NCBI GenBank assembly: GCA_028752905.1
Contig: JAQNBH010000003.1
Span: 3,305,609 to 3,369,608 of the forward strand
Source of the DNA: Cladorhizidae sp. MBARI D1340-BT2
Lineage: Eukaryota; Porifera; Demospongiae; Poecilosclerida; Cladorhizidae
DNA length: 64,000 bases
Direction of reading: 5' to 3'
Shown: piece after piece, positions 44,641 through 56,955 of the stretch
How the letters are laid out: each line of letters begins with the position of its first letter
Numbering within the stretch: the first letter of the stretch is position 1
Made by a program: the position numbers and the translations under genes
Notes under the pieces: model-generated
What the model was told of the DNA's origin: nothing
The model's input: only the letters and a program-made list of their open reading frames with translations
Databases searched by the model: none

Positions 44641-46880
44641 TTTGGGAGGAACAATGCCATTGCTGAACACAGCCTCCTCCAGATAGGCTGCTTTAGGTGA
44701 CCAACTCTGCCATTGCTGAACACAGCCTCCTCCAGATAAGACTGCTTTAGGTGACCAACTCTGCCATTGCTGAACACAGCCTCCTTGAGTCTTTCCAGAT
44801 AGGGCTGCTTTAGGTGACCAACTCTACCATTGCTGAACACAGCCTCCTTGAGCCTCTCCAGATAAGACTGCTTTAGGTGACCAACTCTACCATTGCTGAA
44901 CACAGCCTCCTTGAGTCTTTCCAGATAAGGCTGCTTTAGGTGACCAACTCTGCCATTGCTGAACACAGCCTCCTTGAGTCTCTCCAGATAAGGCTGCTTT
45001 AGGTGAGCAACTCTGCCATTGCTGAACACAGCCTCCTCCAGATAAGGCTGCTTTAGGTGACCAACTCAGCCATTGCTGAACACAGCCTCCTTGAGTCTCT
45101 CCAGATAAGGCTGCTTTAGGTGAGCAACTCTGCCATTGCTGAACACAGCCTCCTCCAGATAAGACTGCTTTAGGTGACCAACTCAGCCATTGCTGAACAC
45201 AGCCTCCTTGAGCCTCTCCAGATAAGGCTGCTTTAGGTGAGCAACTCTGCCATTGCTGAACACAGCCTCCTTGAGCCTCTCCAGATAGGGCTGCTTTAGG
45301 TGACCAACTCTGCCATTGCTGAACACAGTCTCCTTGAGTCTCTCCAGATAGGGCTGCTTTAGGTGACCAACTCTACCATTGCTGAACACAGCCTCCTTGA
45401 GTCTCTCCAGATAGGGCTGCTTTAGGTGACCAACTCTGCCATTGCTGAACACAGCCTCCTTGAGTCTCTCCAGATAGGGCTGCTTTAGGTGACCAACTCT
45501 GCCATTGCTGAACACAGCCTCCTTGAGTCCAGATAAGGCTGCTTTAGGTGAGCAACTCAGCCATTGCTGAACACAGCCTCCTTAAGTGTCTCCAGATAAG
45601 GCTGCTTTAGGTGAGCAACTCTGCCATTGCTGAACACAGCCTCCTTGAGTCTTTCCAGATAGGGCTGCTTTAGGTGAGCAACTCTGCCATTGCTGAACAC
45701 AGCCTCCTCCAGATAAGCTTTAGGTGAGCAACTCTGCCATTGCTGAACACAGCCTCCTCCAGATAAGACTGCTTTAGGTGAGCAACTCAGCCATTGCTGA
45801 ACACAGCCTCCTTGAGTCTCTCCAGATAAGGCTGCTTTAGGTGACCAACTCTGCCATTGCTGAACACAGCCTCCTCCAGATAAGACTGCTTTAGGTGACC
45901 AACTCAGCCATTGCTGAACACAGCCTCCTCCAGATAAGACTGCTTTAGGTGACCAACTCAGCCATTGCTGAACACAGCCTCCTCCAGATAAGACTGCTTT
46001 AGGTGACCAACTCTACCATTTCTGAACACAGCCTCCTCCAGATAAGACTGCTTTAGGTGAGCAACTCAGCCATTGCTGAACACAGCCTCCTTAAGTCTCT
46101 CCAGATAAGGCTGCTTTAGGTGAGCAACTCTGCCATTGCTGAACACAGCCTCCTCCAGATAAGACTGCTTTAGGTGAGCAACTCAGCCATTGCTGAACAC
46201 AGCCTCCTTAAGTCTCTCCAGATAAGGCTGCTTTAGGTGAGCAACTCTGCCATTGCTGAACACAGACTCCTTGAGTCTTTCCAGATAGGGCTGCTTTAGG
46301 TGAGCAACTCTGCCATTGCTGAACACAGCCTCCTCCAGATAAGCTTTAGGTGAGCAACTCTGCCATTGCTGAACACAGCCTCCTCCAGATAAGACTGCTT
46401 TAGATGAGCAACTCAGCCATTGCTGAACACAGCCTCCTTGAGTCTCTCCAGATAAGGCTGCTTTATGTGACCAACTCTGCCATTGCTGAACACAGCCTCC
46501 TCCAGATAAGACTGCTTTAGGTGACCAACTCAGCCATTGCTGAACACAGCCTCCTCCAGATAAGACTGCTTTAGGTGACCAACTCAGCCATTGCTGAACA
46601 CAGCCTCCTCCAGATAAGACTGCTTTAGGTGACCAACTCTACCATTGCTGAACACAGCCTCCTTGAGTCTCTCCAGATAGGGCTGCTTTAGGTGACCAAC
46701 TCTGCCATTGCTGAACACAGCCTCCGTGAGTCTTTCCAGATAGGGCTGCTTTAGGTGACCAACTCTGCCATTGCTGAACACAGCATCCTTGAGTCTCTCC
46801 AGATAAGGCTGCTTTAGGTGACCAACTGCCATTGCCTGAACACAGCCTCCTTGATTCTCTCCAGATAAGGGTGATCAACT
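44641..46880. repeat. 63-/54-bp minisatellite, about 38 copies
   Basis: Two unit types share CCATTGCTGAACACAGCCTC and CTGCTTTAGGTGACCAACTC. The 63-base type has CTTGAGTCTCTCCAGATAAG; the 54-base type has CTCCAGATAAGAC. They alternate in a higher-order pattern: a block with the unusual CCAGATAAGCTTTAGG unit occurs at 45711 and again 626 bases later at 46337. Confidence 0.96.
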
Positions 46881-47105
46881 CACATTGCTAAAAAACTTCC
46901 TTACAGGTGGTTCAGGAACACATGTCAAGAAACCTTTGTGGAGAGCTTCAGCTGCTTCTCTATGAGGTGATGCATATCTGCTAGTGCTAGCTCTTCTCTC
47001 GGCACTGTATGGATGTCATCTTGTTTCCTTCTCTTAAGCTTCCAACTCAGACACCGTCCCTCCAACATGAGCATTAATTACTGCTTGCAACAACTTCACT
47101 AGGTA
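46881..47105. other. single-copy intron 7 segment
   Basis: Unique; no gene supported. Confidence 0.4.
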
Positions 47106-47665
47106 CATAAGGCCTCATCCTCCGCAAAAATAACCTTGGTCTTCAGGTTCCTCCTTATGAAAAATAGACCTTGGTCTTCTGATTCCTCATGAAAAATAGA
47201 CCTTGGTCTTTGGGTTCCTCCTTATGAAAAATAGACCTTGGTCCTCTGGTTCCTCCTTATGAAAAATAGACCTTGGTCTTCGGGTTCCTCCTTATAAAAA
47301 ATAGACCTTGGTCTTCGGGTTCCTCCTTATGAAAAATAGACCTTGGTCTTCGGGTTCCTCCTTATGAAAAATAGACCTTGGTCTTCGGGTTCCTCCTTAT
47401 GAAAAATAGACCTTGGTCTTCGGGTTCCTCCTTGTGTAAAATAGACCTTGGTCTTCGGTCTTCGGGTTCCTCCTTATGAAAAATAGACCTTGGTCTTCGG
47501 GTTCCTCCTTGTGTAAAATAGACCTTGGTCTTCGGGTTCCTCCTTATGAAAATGGTGGAGCATAAAGATTCAACATTATGGAACTGCTTATGAAAAATGG
47601 ACCTCGGTCTTCGGGTTCCGCCTTATGAAAAATAGACCTTGGTCTTCGGGTTCCTCCTTATGAAA
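47106..47665. repeat. 35-bp minisatellite, about 15 copies
   Basis: Unit AATAGACCTTGGTCTTCGGG plus TTCCTCCTTATGAAA. One unit carries a doubled GTCTTCGGTCTTCGG (47453). A non-repeat insert lies at 47553-47590. Confidence 0.94.
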
Positions 47666-48789
47666 AAAGTTCAGAGATATTCCTAGGCTCCTAACTCTTA
47701 TAGCCGTCTAGAGAATTTGTGGTATAAGTTTACATGTATGCGTAGAACAGTGTCTGTGTGATAAGTGTATTGTGCGTCCCTGGCACTGGAATGACACACA
47801 TACAGTATATATTCTTCTTTTCAGATATATTAATATTATGTATATGTACATACATACGTATATATAAATATACATACATATATATATAAATACATGCTTA
47901 CATATATGCATACCTACATTGTAAATATACAGATGTATACATATATGTTTACATAACTAAATCAGAGGTTTAGCTGGGGGATATATTGTTGGGGGGAGGG
48001 GAACATACTTTGCCCCCCCCCCCTCCCCCCTCCCTGAGATAAAACCTGTGTGTATATACATACATTATATACAAAATACTAAATAATACTAATACTAATA
48101 GAATCTCTACAAAGGCTCAACTGTGCTTGCTTAGTACTATATACTACTATAATGCTATTATAGTTCATATTGCCATTTTAAATAGAGAAGTGAGTATTTA
48201 TGCCACATGTCTTCAGCTTACAGTCCGCACTCTAGTTAATATTCCATTCTTGTTTGTGTGCCGAGAGAGAGAGACTGGGCCACATTGGTCCTGCTCGTGA
48301 TGTCATTGATGGCATCCATGCCTCTTGAAGTGAGTAGTTAGCTTCTTGTTCCTCAGCCACTGAGCTGCTCCGCCCGGTGGCCAGACAACCTCACCTTAGC
48401 CTGAGCCACCTCTGATACATGCACACACTGTTTATCTCTTTGAGGGGCTGTTTTGAGGTATTTAATAGGCTGGGCGCCGAGCAGCAGAGAAGGGTGTGGC
48501 TTCTACTACGTATATAACCGCACAATCCACGAACATTTCCCCTGCTAATCATCCTGTCGGTCACCTTCTGAATATTTACCCCTCAAAATTATCCGTGTTT
48601 CACAAAGTTTTTCGGGTTGCTGCCCCCTTGGCTCCCTCAGCACATCATAAGCGCATAGGTTTTCATTTAGGCGTGGGGGGGGCTCCCCTTGGAAATTAAA
48701 CTGCTATTGATGTTGATAAGGTGCTTGACAAAGTGCATGAGCAGTGAGAGTATGCATATATAATGAGATAGAGTCTAAATGAGAGTTTA
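47666..48789. other. intron 7 segment with small repeats and a possible MITE
   Basis: Contains a TATACATA-type run (47838-47950) and a 90-base patch at about 47965-48052 with ends CAGAGGTTTAGCTGGGGG and, on the other strand, CACAGGTTTTATCTCAG. G and C tracts between these ends resemble the hAT-like MITE at 28548. The rest is unique, with a G run at 48676-48683. No gene supported. Confidence 0.45.
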
Positions 48790-50045
48790 CACTATCTTTT
48801 CTACTCCACACGTCAACAACTTCTTCCAAATCACTGTCGCTGAGTTCTTCGGGAGATTCAATGACAATTGTCATTAAGTTGGTCGGTCAGTTAAGCGGCT
48901 ATGAAGGCAATTCTTTATTACTTGCATATCCGAGAAACTTTAATCTACTGATGCCCTAGAAACAGAAATAGAGAAGCAATGGTTGCCAGTTCATGTAGAT
49001 TAGGGAAGAATGCCTTAAGCATGACAATGGTGAGTAACTCATTCAGATGCATGGATAGATCATCTTTTGGCTGGAGTCCACTCTGTACTGAGGCCAGAAG
49101 GGACAATGGCTTCCTTCTCCTATTCAGTGCCTTCCAATGGTTTAGCTGGTGAGTCTCTCCCATACTGTCCAATGAGATAAAGTTAGCTCATGAGTAGAGA
49201 GGCTGGGCACTTTCTTGGATCAAATGTACTGAAGACTTATAACACATCTTTTGAAGATCTGAACTGGTTGGACATGTTATGTTTAGGCTGATAAAAGGCT
49301 TGCCCACTCTTTCTTGAAAAGAGCATAGAGTGATTTCAATACCTGTTGCTTGTTTTAACACTTCTCTTGCATCTTGTATCTGTAACACCCTATTTGCTGA
49401 AGGCAGTGCAGTAGCATCAAGTGAATTAACAATAGCATCCATTAGACTAGAAGTAAGGGAGAGGTCAAGGAGCTTGGTCTGGAAGGCACGGCTAAGCTTT
49501 GCCACTTGAGGAGAACACAGTTATAAATGGGTCCATTGCTACTAGTGTGGAGTGCTTAGAAAGGGCTTGACTTAGTCCAAGAGCTTCTGGAGATGTTTCT
49601 TCAAGAGCAAGAACTATTGAGCTGTAATTGGCTTTTATGCTTTGCACAATGCTTGTGTACAAGCCAGTGTGTCTCTGACAGTTTCACAATCTTGAGCTCT
49701 GGAAGATCTAGTACTTTCTGAATCTCCTTTAATGACTCTGCACATTTTGGGGACTAATAGAAGAACTTCCATAACATCATCAGAGTAGTGTAGACATGCT
49801 TGATACCTGGTGTAGCATTAGCAGCTTGCACAGAAGCCAGTTGAAGGTGATGACAGCGACACTGGACAAACAGTACATGAGGTGAGAGCTCTTTTAACCT
49901 TCTTTGAACTCCAGTTTTGTTAGCAGAAAAAGCAGCCTCTTCATAAATCTCACTCCAATAAGCCTTCCCAACTGAATGCTCTTCTCCCTACAGCACTCAA
50001 CTAAAGCATAAGAAATACTAAATGTTTTCAGTAATTATGATGTAG
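48790..50045 (-). pseudogene. hAT transposase relic, related to the intact copy
   Basis: On the - strand, pieces in shifting frames align with the 728-residue transposase. ESPEELSDSDLEEVVDVW (about 48815-48870) matches its C-terminus EAPEVLSESDLEEIVDVW. AKLSRAFQTKLLDLSLTSSL and ALPSANRVLQ (49380-49505) match AKLSKALQAEQLDLSLISFL and VLPGANWVLE. MLKAFFPNLHELATI (about 48980-49025) matches MLKAMFPNLHKIASI. Stops and frameshifts make it dead. It belongs to a sister family rather than being a recent copy. The part encoding the N-terminus is missing; sequence gives way to the 38-bp array near 50085. Confidence 0.85.
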
Positions 50046-50084
50046 ATTACAAGTGAAGTTATTCCCATTCTGGTCCCTGTTTAG

Positions 50085-53000
50085 GTCGACTGCTCGAACA
50101 CATGAGCTGAGACGTAGGCTGGGTCCTGAGTGTGAGCACATGAGCTGAGACGTAGGCTAGGTCCTGAGCGTGAGCACATGAGCTGAGACGTAGGCTAGGT
50201 CCTGAGCGAGAGCACATGAGCTGAGACGTAGGCTAGGTCCCGAGCGTGAGCACATGAGCTGCGACGTAGGCTAGGTCCTGAGCGAGAGCACATGAGCTGA
50301 GACGTAGGCTAGGTCCCGAGTGTGAGCACATGAGCTGAGACGTAGGCTAGGTCCTGAGCATGAGCTCATGAGCTGAGACGTAGGCTAGGTCCCGAGCATG
50401 AGCACATGAGCTGAGACGTAGGCTAGGTCCTGAGCATGTGCACATGAGCTGAGACGTAGGCTAGGTCCCGAGTGTGAGCACATGAGATGAGACGTAGGCT
50501 AGGGAGCATGAGCTGAGACGTAGGCTAGGTCCCGAGTGTGAGCACATGAGCTGAGACGTAGACTAGGTCCCGAGCATGAGCACATGAGATGAGACGTAGG
50601 CTAGGGAGCATGAGCTGAGACGTAGGCTGGGTCCTGAGTGTGAGCACATGAGCTGAGACGTAGGCTACATGTAGGTCCTGAGCATGAGCACATGAGCTGA
50701 GACGTAGACTAGGTCCTGAGCATGTGCACATGAGCTGAGACGTAGGCTTGGTCCCGAGCATGAGCACATGAGCTGAGACGTAGGCTGGGTCCCGAGCATG
50801 AGCACATGAGCTGAGACGTAGGCTGGGTCCTGAGCGTGAGCACATGAGCTGAGATGTAGGCTAGGTCCTGAGCATGAGCACATGAGCTGAGACGTAGGCT
50901 GGGTCCCGAGCATGAGCACATGAGCTGAGACGTAGGCTAGGTCCTGAGCATGTGCACATGAGCTGAGATGTAGGCTAGGTCCTGAGCATGAGCACATGAG
51001 CTGAGACGTAGGCTGGGTCCCGAGCATGAGCACATGAGCTGAGACGTAGGCTAGGTCCTGAGCATGTGCACATGAGCTGAGACGTAGGCTAGGTCCAGAG
51101 TGTGAGCACATGAGCTGAGACGTAGGCTAGGTCCCGAGCGTGAGCACATGAGCTGAGACGTAGGCTAGGTCCCGAGCGTGAGCACATGAGCTGAGACGTA
51201 GGCTGGGTCCTGAGCATGAGCACATGAGCTGAGACGTAGGCTAGGTCCCAAGCGTGAGCACATGAGCTGAGATGTAGGCTAGGTCCTGAGCGTGAGCACA
51301 TGAGCTGAGACGTAGGCTAGGTCCTGAGCATGTGCACATGAGCTGAGACATAGGCTACATAGGTCCTGAGTGTGAGCACATGAGCTGAGACGTAGGCTAG
51401 GTCCCGAGCGTGAGCACATGAGCTGAGACGTAGGCTAGGTCCCGAGTGTGAGCACATGAGCTGAGACGTAGGCTAGGTCCCGAGTGTGAGCACATGAGCT
51501 GAGACATAGGCTAGGTCCTGAGCATGAGCACATGGGCTGAGACGTAGGCTAGGTCCCGAGCGTGAGCACATGAGCTGAGACGTAGGCTAGGTCCCGAGCG
51601 TGAGCATGAGCTGAGACATAGGCTAGGTCCTGAGCATGAGCACATGAGCTGAGATGTAGGCTAGGTCCTGAGCATGAGCACATGAGCTGAGACGTAGGCT
51701 AGGTCCTGAGCGTGAGCACATGAGCTGAGACGTAGGCTAGGTCCTGAGCGAGAGCACATGAGCTGAGACGTAGGCTAGGTCCCGAGCGTGAGCACATGAG
51801 CTGCGACGTAGGCTAGGTCCTGAGCGAGAGCACATGAGCTGAGACGTAGGCTAGGTCCCGAGTATGAGCACATGAGCTGAGACGTAGGCTAGGTCCTGAG
51901 CATGAGCTCATGAGCTGAGACGTAGGCTAGGTCCCGAGCATGAGCACATGAGCTGAGACGTAGGCTAGGTCCTGAGCATGTGCACATGAGCTGAGACATA
52001 GGCTAGGTCCCGAGTGTGAGCACATGAGATGAGACGTAGGCTAGGTCCCGAGTGTGAGCACATGAGCTGAGACGTAGACTAGGTCCCGAGCATGAGCACA
52101 TGAGATGAGACGTAGGCTAGGGAGCATGAGCTGAGACGTAGGCTGGGTCCTGAGTGTGAGCACATGAGCTGAGACGTAGGCTACATGTAGGTCCTGAGCA
52201 TGAGCACATGAGCTGAGACGTAGACTAGGTCCTGAGCATGTGCACATGAGCTGAGACGTAGGCTTGGTCCCGAGCATGAGCACATGAGCTGAGACGTAGG
52301 CTGGGTCCCGAGCATGAGCACATGAGCTGAGACGTAGGCTAGGTCCTGAGCATGAGCACATGAGCTGAGACGTAGGCTGGGTCCCGAGCATGAGCACATG
52401 AGCTGAGACGTAGGCTAGGTCCTGAGCATGTGCACATGAGCTGAGACGTAGGCTAGGTCCAGAGTGTGAGCACATGAGCTGAGACGTAGGCTAGGTCCCG
52501 AGCGTGAGCACATGAGCTGAGACGTAGGCTGGGTCCTGAGCATGAGCACATGAGCTGAGACGTAGGCTAGGTCCCAAGCGTGAGCACATGAGCTGAGATG
52601 TAGGCTAGGTCCTGAGCATGTGCACATGAGCTGAGACGTAGGCTAGGTCCTGAGCATGAGCACATGAGCTGAGACGTAGGCTACATAGGTCCTGAGTGTG
52701 AGCACATGAGCTGAGACGTAGGCTAGGTCCCGAGCGTGAGCACATGAGCTGAGACGTAGGCTAGGTCCAGAGTGTGAGCACATGAGCTGAGACGTAGGCT
52801 AGGTCCCGAGCGTGAGCACATGAGCTGAGACGTAGGCTAGGTCCCGAGTGTGAGCACATGAGCTGAGACGTAGGCTAGGTCCCGAGCGTGAGCACATGAG
52901 CTGAGACGTAGGCTAGGTCCTGAGCATGTGCACATGAGCTGAGACGTAGGCTAGGTCCCGAGTGTGAGCACATGAGCTGAGACGTAGGCTATGTCCCGAG

Positions 53001-53785
53001 CATGAGCACATGAGCTGAGACGTAGGCTAGGTCCTGAGCATGAGCACATGAGCTGAGACGTAGACTAGGTCCCGAGCATGAGCACATGAGCTGAGACGTA
53101 GGCTGGGTCCTGAGTGTGAGCACATGAGCTGAGATGTAGGCTGGGTCCTGAGCATGAGCACATGAGCTGAGACGTAGGCTAGGTCCCGAGCGTGAGCACA
53201 TGAGCTGAGACGTAGGCTAGGTCCCGAGTGTGAGCACATGAGCTGAGACATAGGCTAGGTCCTGAGCATGAGCACATGAGCTGAGACGTAGACTAGGTCC
53301 CGAGCGTGAGCACATGAGCTGAGACGTAGGCTAGGTCCAGAGCATGAGCACATGAGCTGAGACGTAGGCTAGGTCCCGAGCGTGAGCACATGAGCTGAGA
53401 CGTAGGCTAGGTCCCGAGTGTGAGCACATGAGCTGAGACATAGGCTAGGTCCTGAGCATGAGCACATGAGCTGAGACGTAGGCTAGGTCCTGAGTGAGCA
53501 CATGAGCTGAGACGTAGGCTAGGTCCCAAGCGTGAGCACATGAGCTGAGACATAGGCTAGGTCCTGAGCGTGAGCACATGAGCTGAGACGTAGGCTAGGT
53601 CCCGAGTGTGAGCACATGAGCTGAGACGTAGGCTAGGTCCTGAGCATGAGCACATGAGCTGAGACGTAGACTAGGTCCCGAGCGTGAGCACATGAGCTGA
53701 GACGTAGGCTAGGTCCAGAGTGTGAGCACATGAGCTGAGACATAGGCTAGGTCCTGAGTGTGAGCAAGACATAGGCTAGGTCCTG
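50085..53785. repeat. 38-bp satellite array, about 97 copies
   Basis: Unit of 38 bases: CACATGAGCTGAGACGTAGG plus CTAGGTCCTGAGCGTGAG. Variable sites are GGTCCTGAG/GGTCCCGAG, GCGTGAG/GCATGAG/GTGTGAG and GCATGTGC. A block of about 1.1 kb in the left part (from about 50200) is repeated in the right part (from about 51740) with the same rare marks: GAGCTGCGACG at 50258 and 51800, and CTACATGTAGG at 50665 and 52181. Confidence 0.97.
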
Positions 53786-53991
53786 ATTGTGTATGTGTAA
53801 TATGGAATTTTTCTGCTAATTTCTTAGCATGTTGCAGAAGCAACTAAAATTAATCTTGTATGGAAATAAAATAGTCAAAAGTTTCATTGGCTTCCTGGCC
53901 TGGACCTGGCAATTTTTTTTTCACTCTCACATACGGACTGCTCTTGTTATTGATCTAATGCGGGCAGAAATGTGAACTCTATGGCTATTAG
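53786..53991. other. single-copy intron 7 segment
   Basis: Unique; no gene supported. Confidence 0.4.
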
Positions 53992-54180
53992 AATGACCTT
54001 CTCAATAATCAACTTGAAATTATATCTCTCGGTGTTTCGCCTAGATGCACTAGCCTTCATCAGGAATGCTGATGAAGGCTAGAGCATTTAGTCGAAACGT
54101 CGAGAGATTAAATTTCAAGTCGATCATTGAGAAGGTCATTGAAATATCGTTATGTCAATTGACAGTTCGTTGAGAATCTA
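53992..54180 (+). ncRNA. hammerhead-ribozyme-like element, copy 5, intact core in a palindrome
   Basis: On the + strand: CTGATGA (54069-54075), stem II hairpin with arms GGCTA and TAGTC around GAGCATT, GAAA (54094-54097), then CGTC with the expected cut after C at 54101. In place of a stem III hairpin is the self-complementary ACGT, as in Penelope-linked hammerheads that act as dimers. The stem I strand GAGAGATTAAATTTCAAGTC continues to GAGAAGGTC (54137), and its partner GACCTTCTCAATAATCAACT lies at 53995-54014. Between them is a second, inverted core on the - strand (CTGATGA 54063-54057, GAAAC 54038-54034, then ACC), so bases 53992-54140 form one palindrome. The tail CAATTGACAGTTCGTTGAGA follows. 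Confidence 0.68.
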
Positions 54181-54597
54181 TGGCTAATTTACTGATAAGT
54201 ATGATTCTTGTAATTAGAATATTAAGGGATTTTAGAGAACATGGAAAAACCTCTTCAATAATGTCCAGCATAGCACTTGCCATGTTCTGAAGAAGAGCCT
54301 GTTTTTCTTTGCTTTGTTCCATAATATAAATTATATATTAAACATTGTCTGCCGTCACTGAGTGCCCCTCTGCCATCACTGGGTGACCCTCTGCCATCAC
54401 TGAGTGCCCCTCTGCCATCACTGAGAGCCCCTCTGCCGTCACTGAGTGCCCCTCTGACACCCCCTATTCCCTTACCGTCCCTTTAGATCCTCCTAACGTC
54501 CCCAGGGTCGGAAATAATGCTAATTATGATGGATTTGTCTCTGTTGTTGTTGTTGTTGCTGTTGTTGTTGTTGTTGCTGTTGCTGTTGTGTGCATAG
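54181..54597. other. end of TTC17 intron 7
   Basis: Unique part, then about five copies of a 21-base TCTGCCATCACTGAGTGCCCC word (54346-54452), then a GTT/GCT run (54541-54588) that serves as the pyrimidine-poor lead to the acceptor GTGCATAG. On the - strand at 54237-54322 a short frame reads MEQSKEKQALLQNMASAMLD; no family recognised. Confidence 0.5.
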
Positions 54598-54684
54598 GCT
54601 GTGGTGACCAGTGTTAAGATCTCCTTAGATGACAACTTCTCTTTGGAAGAGAGTGGAGAGCGTGTCTTTGCTGCCATGACACAG
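54598..54684 (+). CDS. TTC17: TTC17 exon 8
   Basis: 87-base exon (29 codons): AVVTSVKISLDDNFSLEESG, then ERVFAAMTQ. It aligns with the ILLSRINNYTIPEEEIGSFL segment of vertebrate TTC17 that precedes the second TPR block. Acceptor GTGCATAG, donor CAG|GTAAGC, phase 0 at both ends. It sits 19.3 kb from exon 7. Confidence 0.88.
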
Positions 54685-54985
54685 GTAAGCGTGTGTCCAT
54701 ACACTATGCACATGCATTCTTTGGTCTATGGTGTGAGGGAGAGGGTTTAGAACTGAAAGGTGTGTGTTCAAATCTAGTAACCATCACTTTTTTCCCTTTC
54801 CCCCTTCATAAAGTTTTCCCCTTCAAAAATCACATTTTCTCATGTACATCATACTTATAGCACTCACATCTTCCACATCTTGTCCCAACTACTTCTCTTC
54901 TCTTTCTGCCAAGCAACCATGTCTAGCTGAGACAGATTGTTCTAGTCAGTCAGGCCAGAATACTTGCATCTCGGGATACTTGGGA
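54685..54985. other. start of TTC17 intron 8
   Basis: Unique; nothing recognised. Confidence 0.45.
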
Positions 54986-56398
54986 CCCTGACCCCTCTTA
55001 GGCTCTCAGGCTCTCTCTAACCCTAGCTATAGTGCAAACCAGACCTCCATGTGTATGCATAGCTATAGTCCTAACCAGACCTCCATGTGTATGCACCCCC
55101 TAATAACCAGACCTCCATGTGTATGCACCCCCTAATAACCAGACCTCCATGTGTATGCACCCTTAGTAACCAGACCTCCATGTGTATGCGCCCCTAGCTA
55201 TAGTCCTAACCAGACCTCCATGTGTATGCACCCCCACTAGCCCTAGCTATAGTCCTAACCAGACCTCCATGTGTATGCACCCCCACTAGCCCTACTAACC
55301 AGACCTCCATGTGTATGCACCCTTAGTAACCAGACCTCCATGTGTATGCACCCCCACTAGCCCTCGCTATAGTCCTAACCAGACCTCCATGTGTATGCAC
55401 CCCCACTAGCCCTAGCTATAGTCCTAACCAGACCTCCATGTGTATGCACCCCCACTAGCCCTAGCTATAGTCCTAACCAGACCTCCATGTGTATGCACCC
55501 CCACTAGCCCTAGCTATAGTCCTAACCAGACCTCCATGTGTATGCACCCCCACTAGCCCTAGCTATAGTGCTAACCAGACCTCCATGTGTATGCACCCTT
55601 AGTAACCAGACCTCCATGTTTATGCACCCCCTTAGTAACCAGACCTCCATGTGTATGCACCCCCACTAGCCCTAGCTAACCAGACCTCCATGTGTATGCA
55701 CCCCCACTAGCCCTCTATAGTCCTAGCCAGACCTCCATGTGTATGTACCCCCACTATCCCTAGACCTCCATGTGTATGTACCCCCACTAGCCCTATCCCT
55801 ATCCCTAGACCTCCATGTGTATGCACCCTTAGTAACCAGACCTCCATGTGTATGCACCCTTAGTAACCAGACCTCCATGTGTATGCACCCCCACTAGCCC
55901 TAGCTATAGTGCAAACCAGACCTCCATGTGTATGCACCCTTAGTAACCAGACCTCCATGTGTATGCACCCCCACTAGCCCTAGCTAACCAGACCTCCATG
56001 TGTATGCACCCTTAGTAACCAGACCTCCATGTGTATGCACCCTTAGTAACCAGACCTCCATGTGTATGCACCCTTAGTAACCAGACCTCCATGTGTATGC
56101 ACCCCCACTAGCCCTAACTATAGTCCTAACCAGACCTCCATGTGTATGCACCCCCACTAGCCCTCTATAGTCCTAGCCAGACCTCCATGTGTATGCACCC
56201 CCACTAGCCCTAGACCTCCATGTGTATGCACCCCCACTAGCCCTAGCTATAGTCCTAACCAGACCTCCATGTTTATGCACCCCCTTAGCCCTAACTATAG
56301 TCCTAACCAGACCTCCATGTGTATGCACCCCCACTAGCCCTAGCTATAGTCCTAACCAGACCTCCATGTGTATGCGCCCCCACTAGCCCTAGCTATAG
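54986..56398. repeat. composite minisatellite of ACCAGACCTCCATGTGTATG
   Basis: Constant word ACCAGACCTCCATGTGTATGC followed by either CACCCTTAGTA (about 33-base unit) or CACCCCCACTAGCCCTAGCT plus ATAGTCCTA (about 50-base unit). The two unit types are mixed without a fixed order. About 35 copies. Confidence 0.95.
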
Positions 56399-56955
56399 TG
56401 CTGATTCCAGGATCCCTCACTAGCGAGATCCCAAGATTCCTAGCAAAGGGTGTGGCAGTAATGGACGTGTTTGCTGCTGCTCCTTTCCTCATCTCCCCTC
56501 ACCCTCCTGTCTTCTTCCTTACTTCCCTTGCCCTCCTCCTCTCTCCTTCTATGTTTGTCTTCTTCCATCACAGTCACCCCTTCTCCTTCCACACCATCTC
56601 TCCTCATCTTCTTCTCGTCCTCCCCACCACCCACAAACTGTACCTAGTTAAAGTTACTCCTCTTGACTGACTCCATCTTCCTTCCTTCAATTTTGCTCTT
56701 TTCCCCTCTCTCTTCCAACTCTCGTATGCACAATTAATACAACACAATTAACACGCACAATTAATGCAACACAATTAACACATGACAGTGTCTTATCCTC
56801 CTCTCTGTAGTTTCTCTTTCTCTTACTTGGCCTCTTCTCATTTTCCTCTTTCCTCCTTCTCTCCTCCCCATGCCACTCCCCTTTTCCTTCTCTTCCTAGG
56901 CTCCTCCTCCTTGCTTCATCTCTCTCACTTCACTCTCTAGGGAGGTCCAGTGAAA
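56399..56955. other. CT-rich intron 8 segment
   Basis: Pyrimidine-rich unique sequence with a doubled ACACAATTAACAC word (56738-56780). The open frame 56368-56670 starts in the repeat and shows no domain, so no gene is called. Confidence 0.45.
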
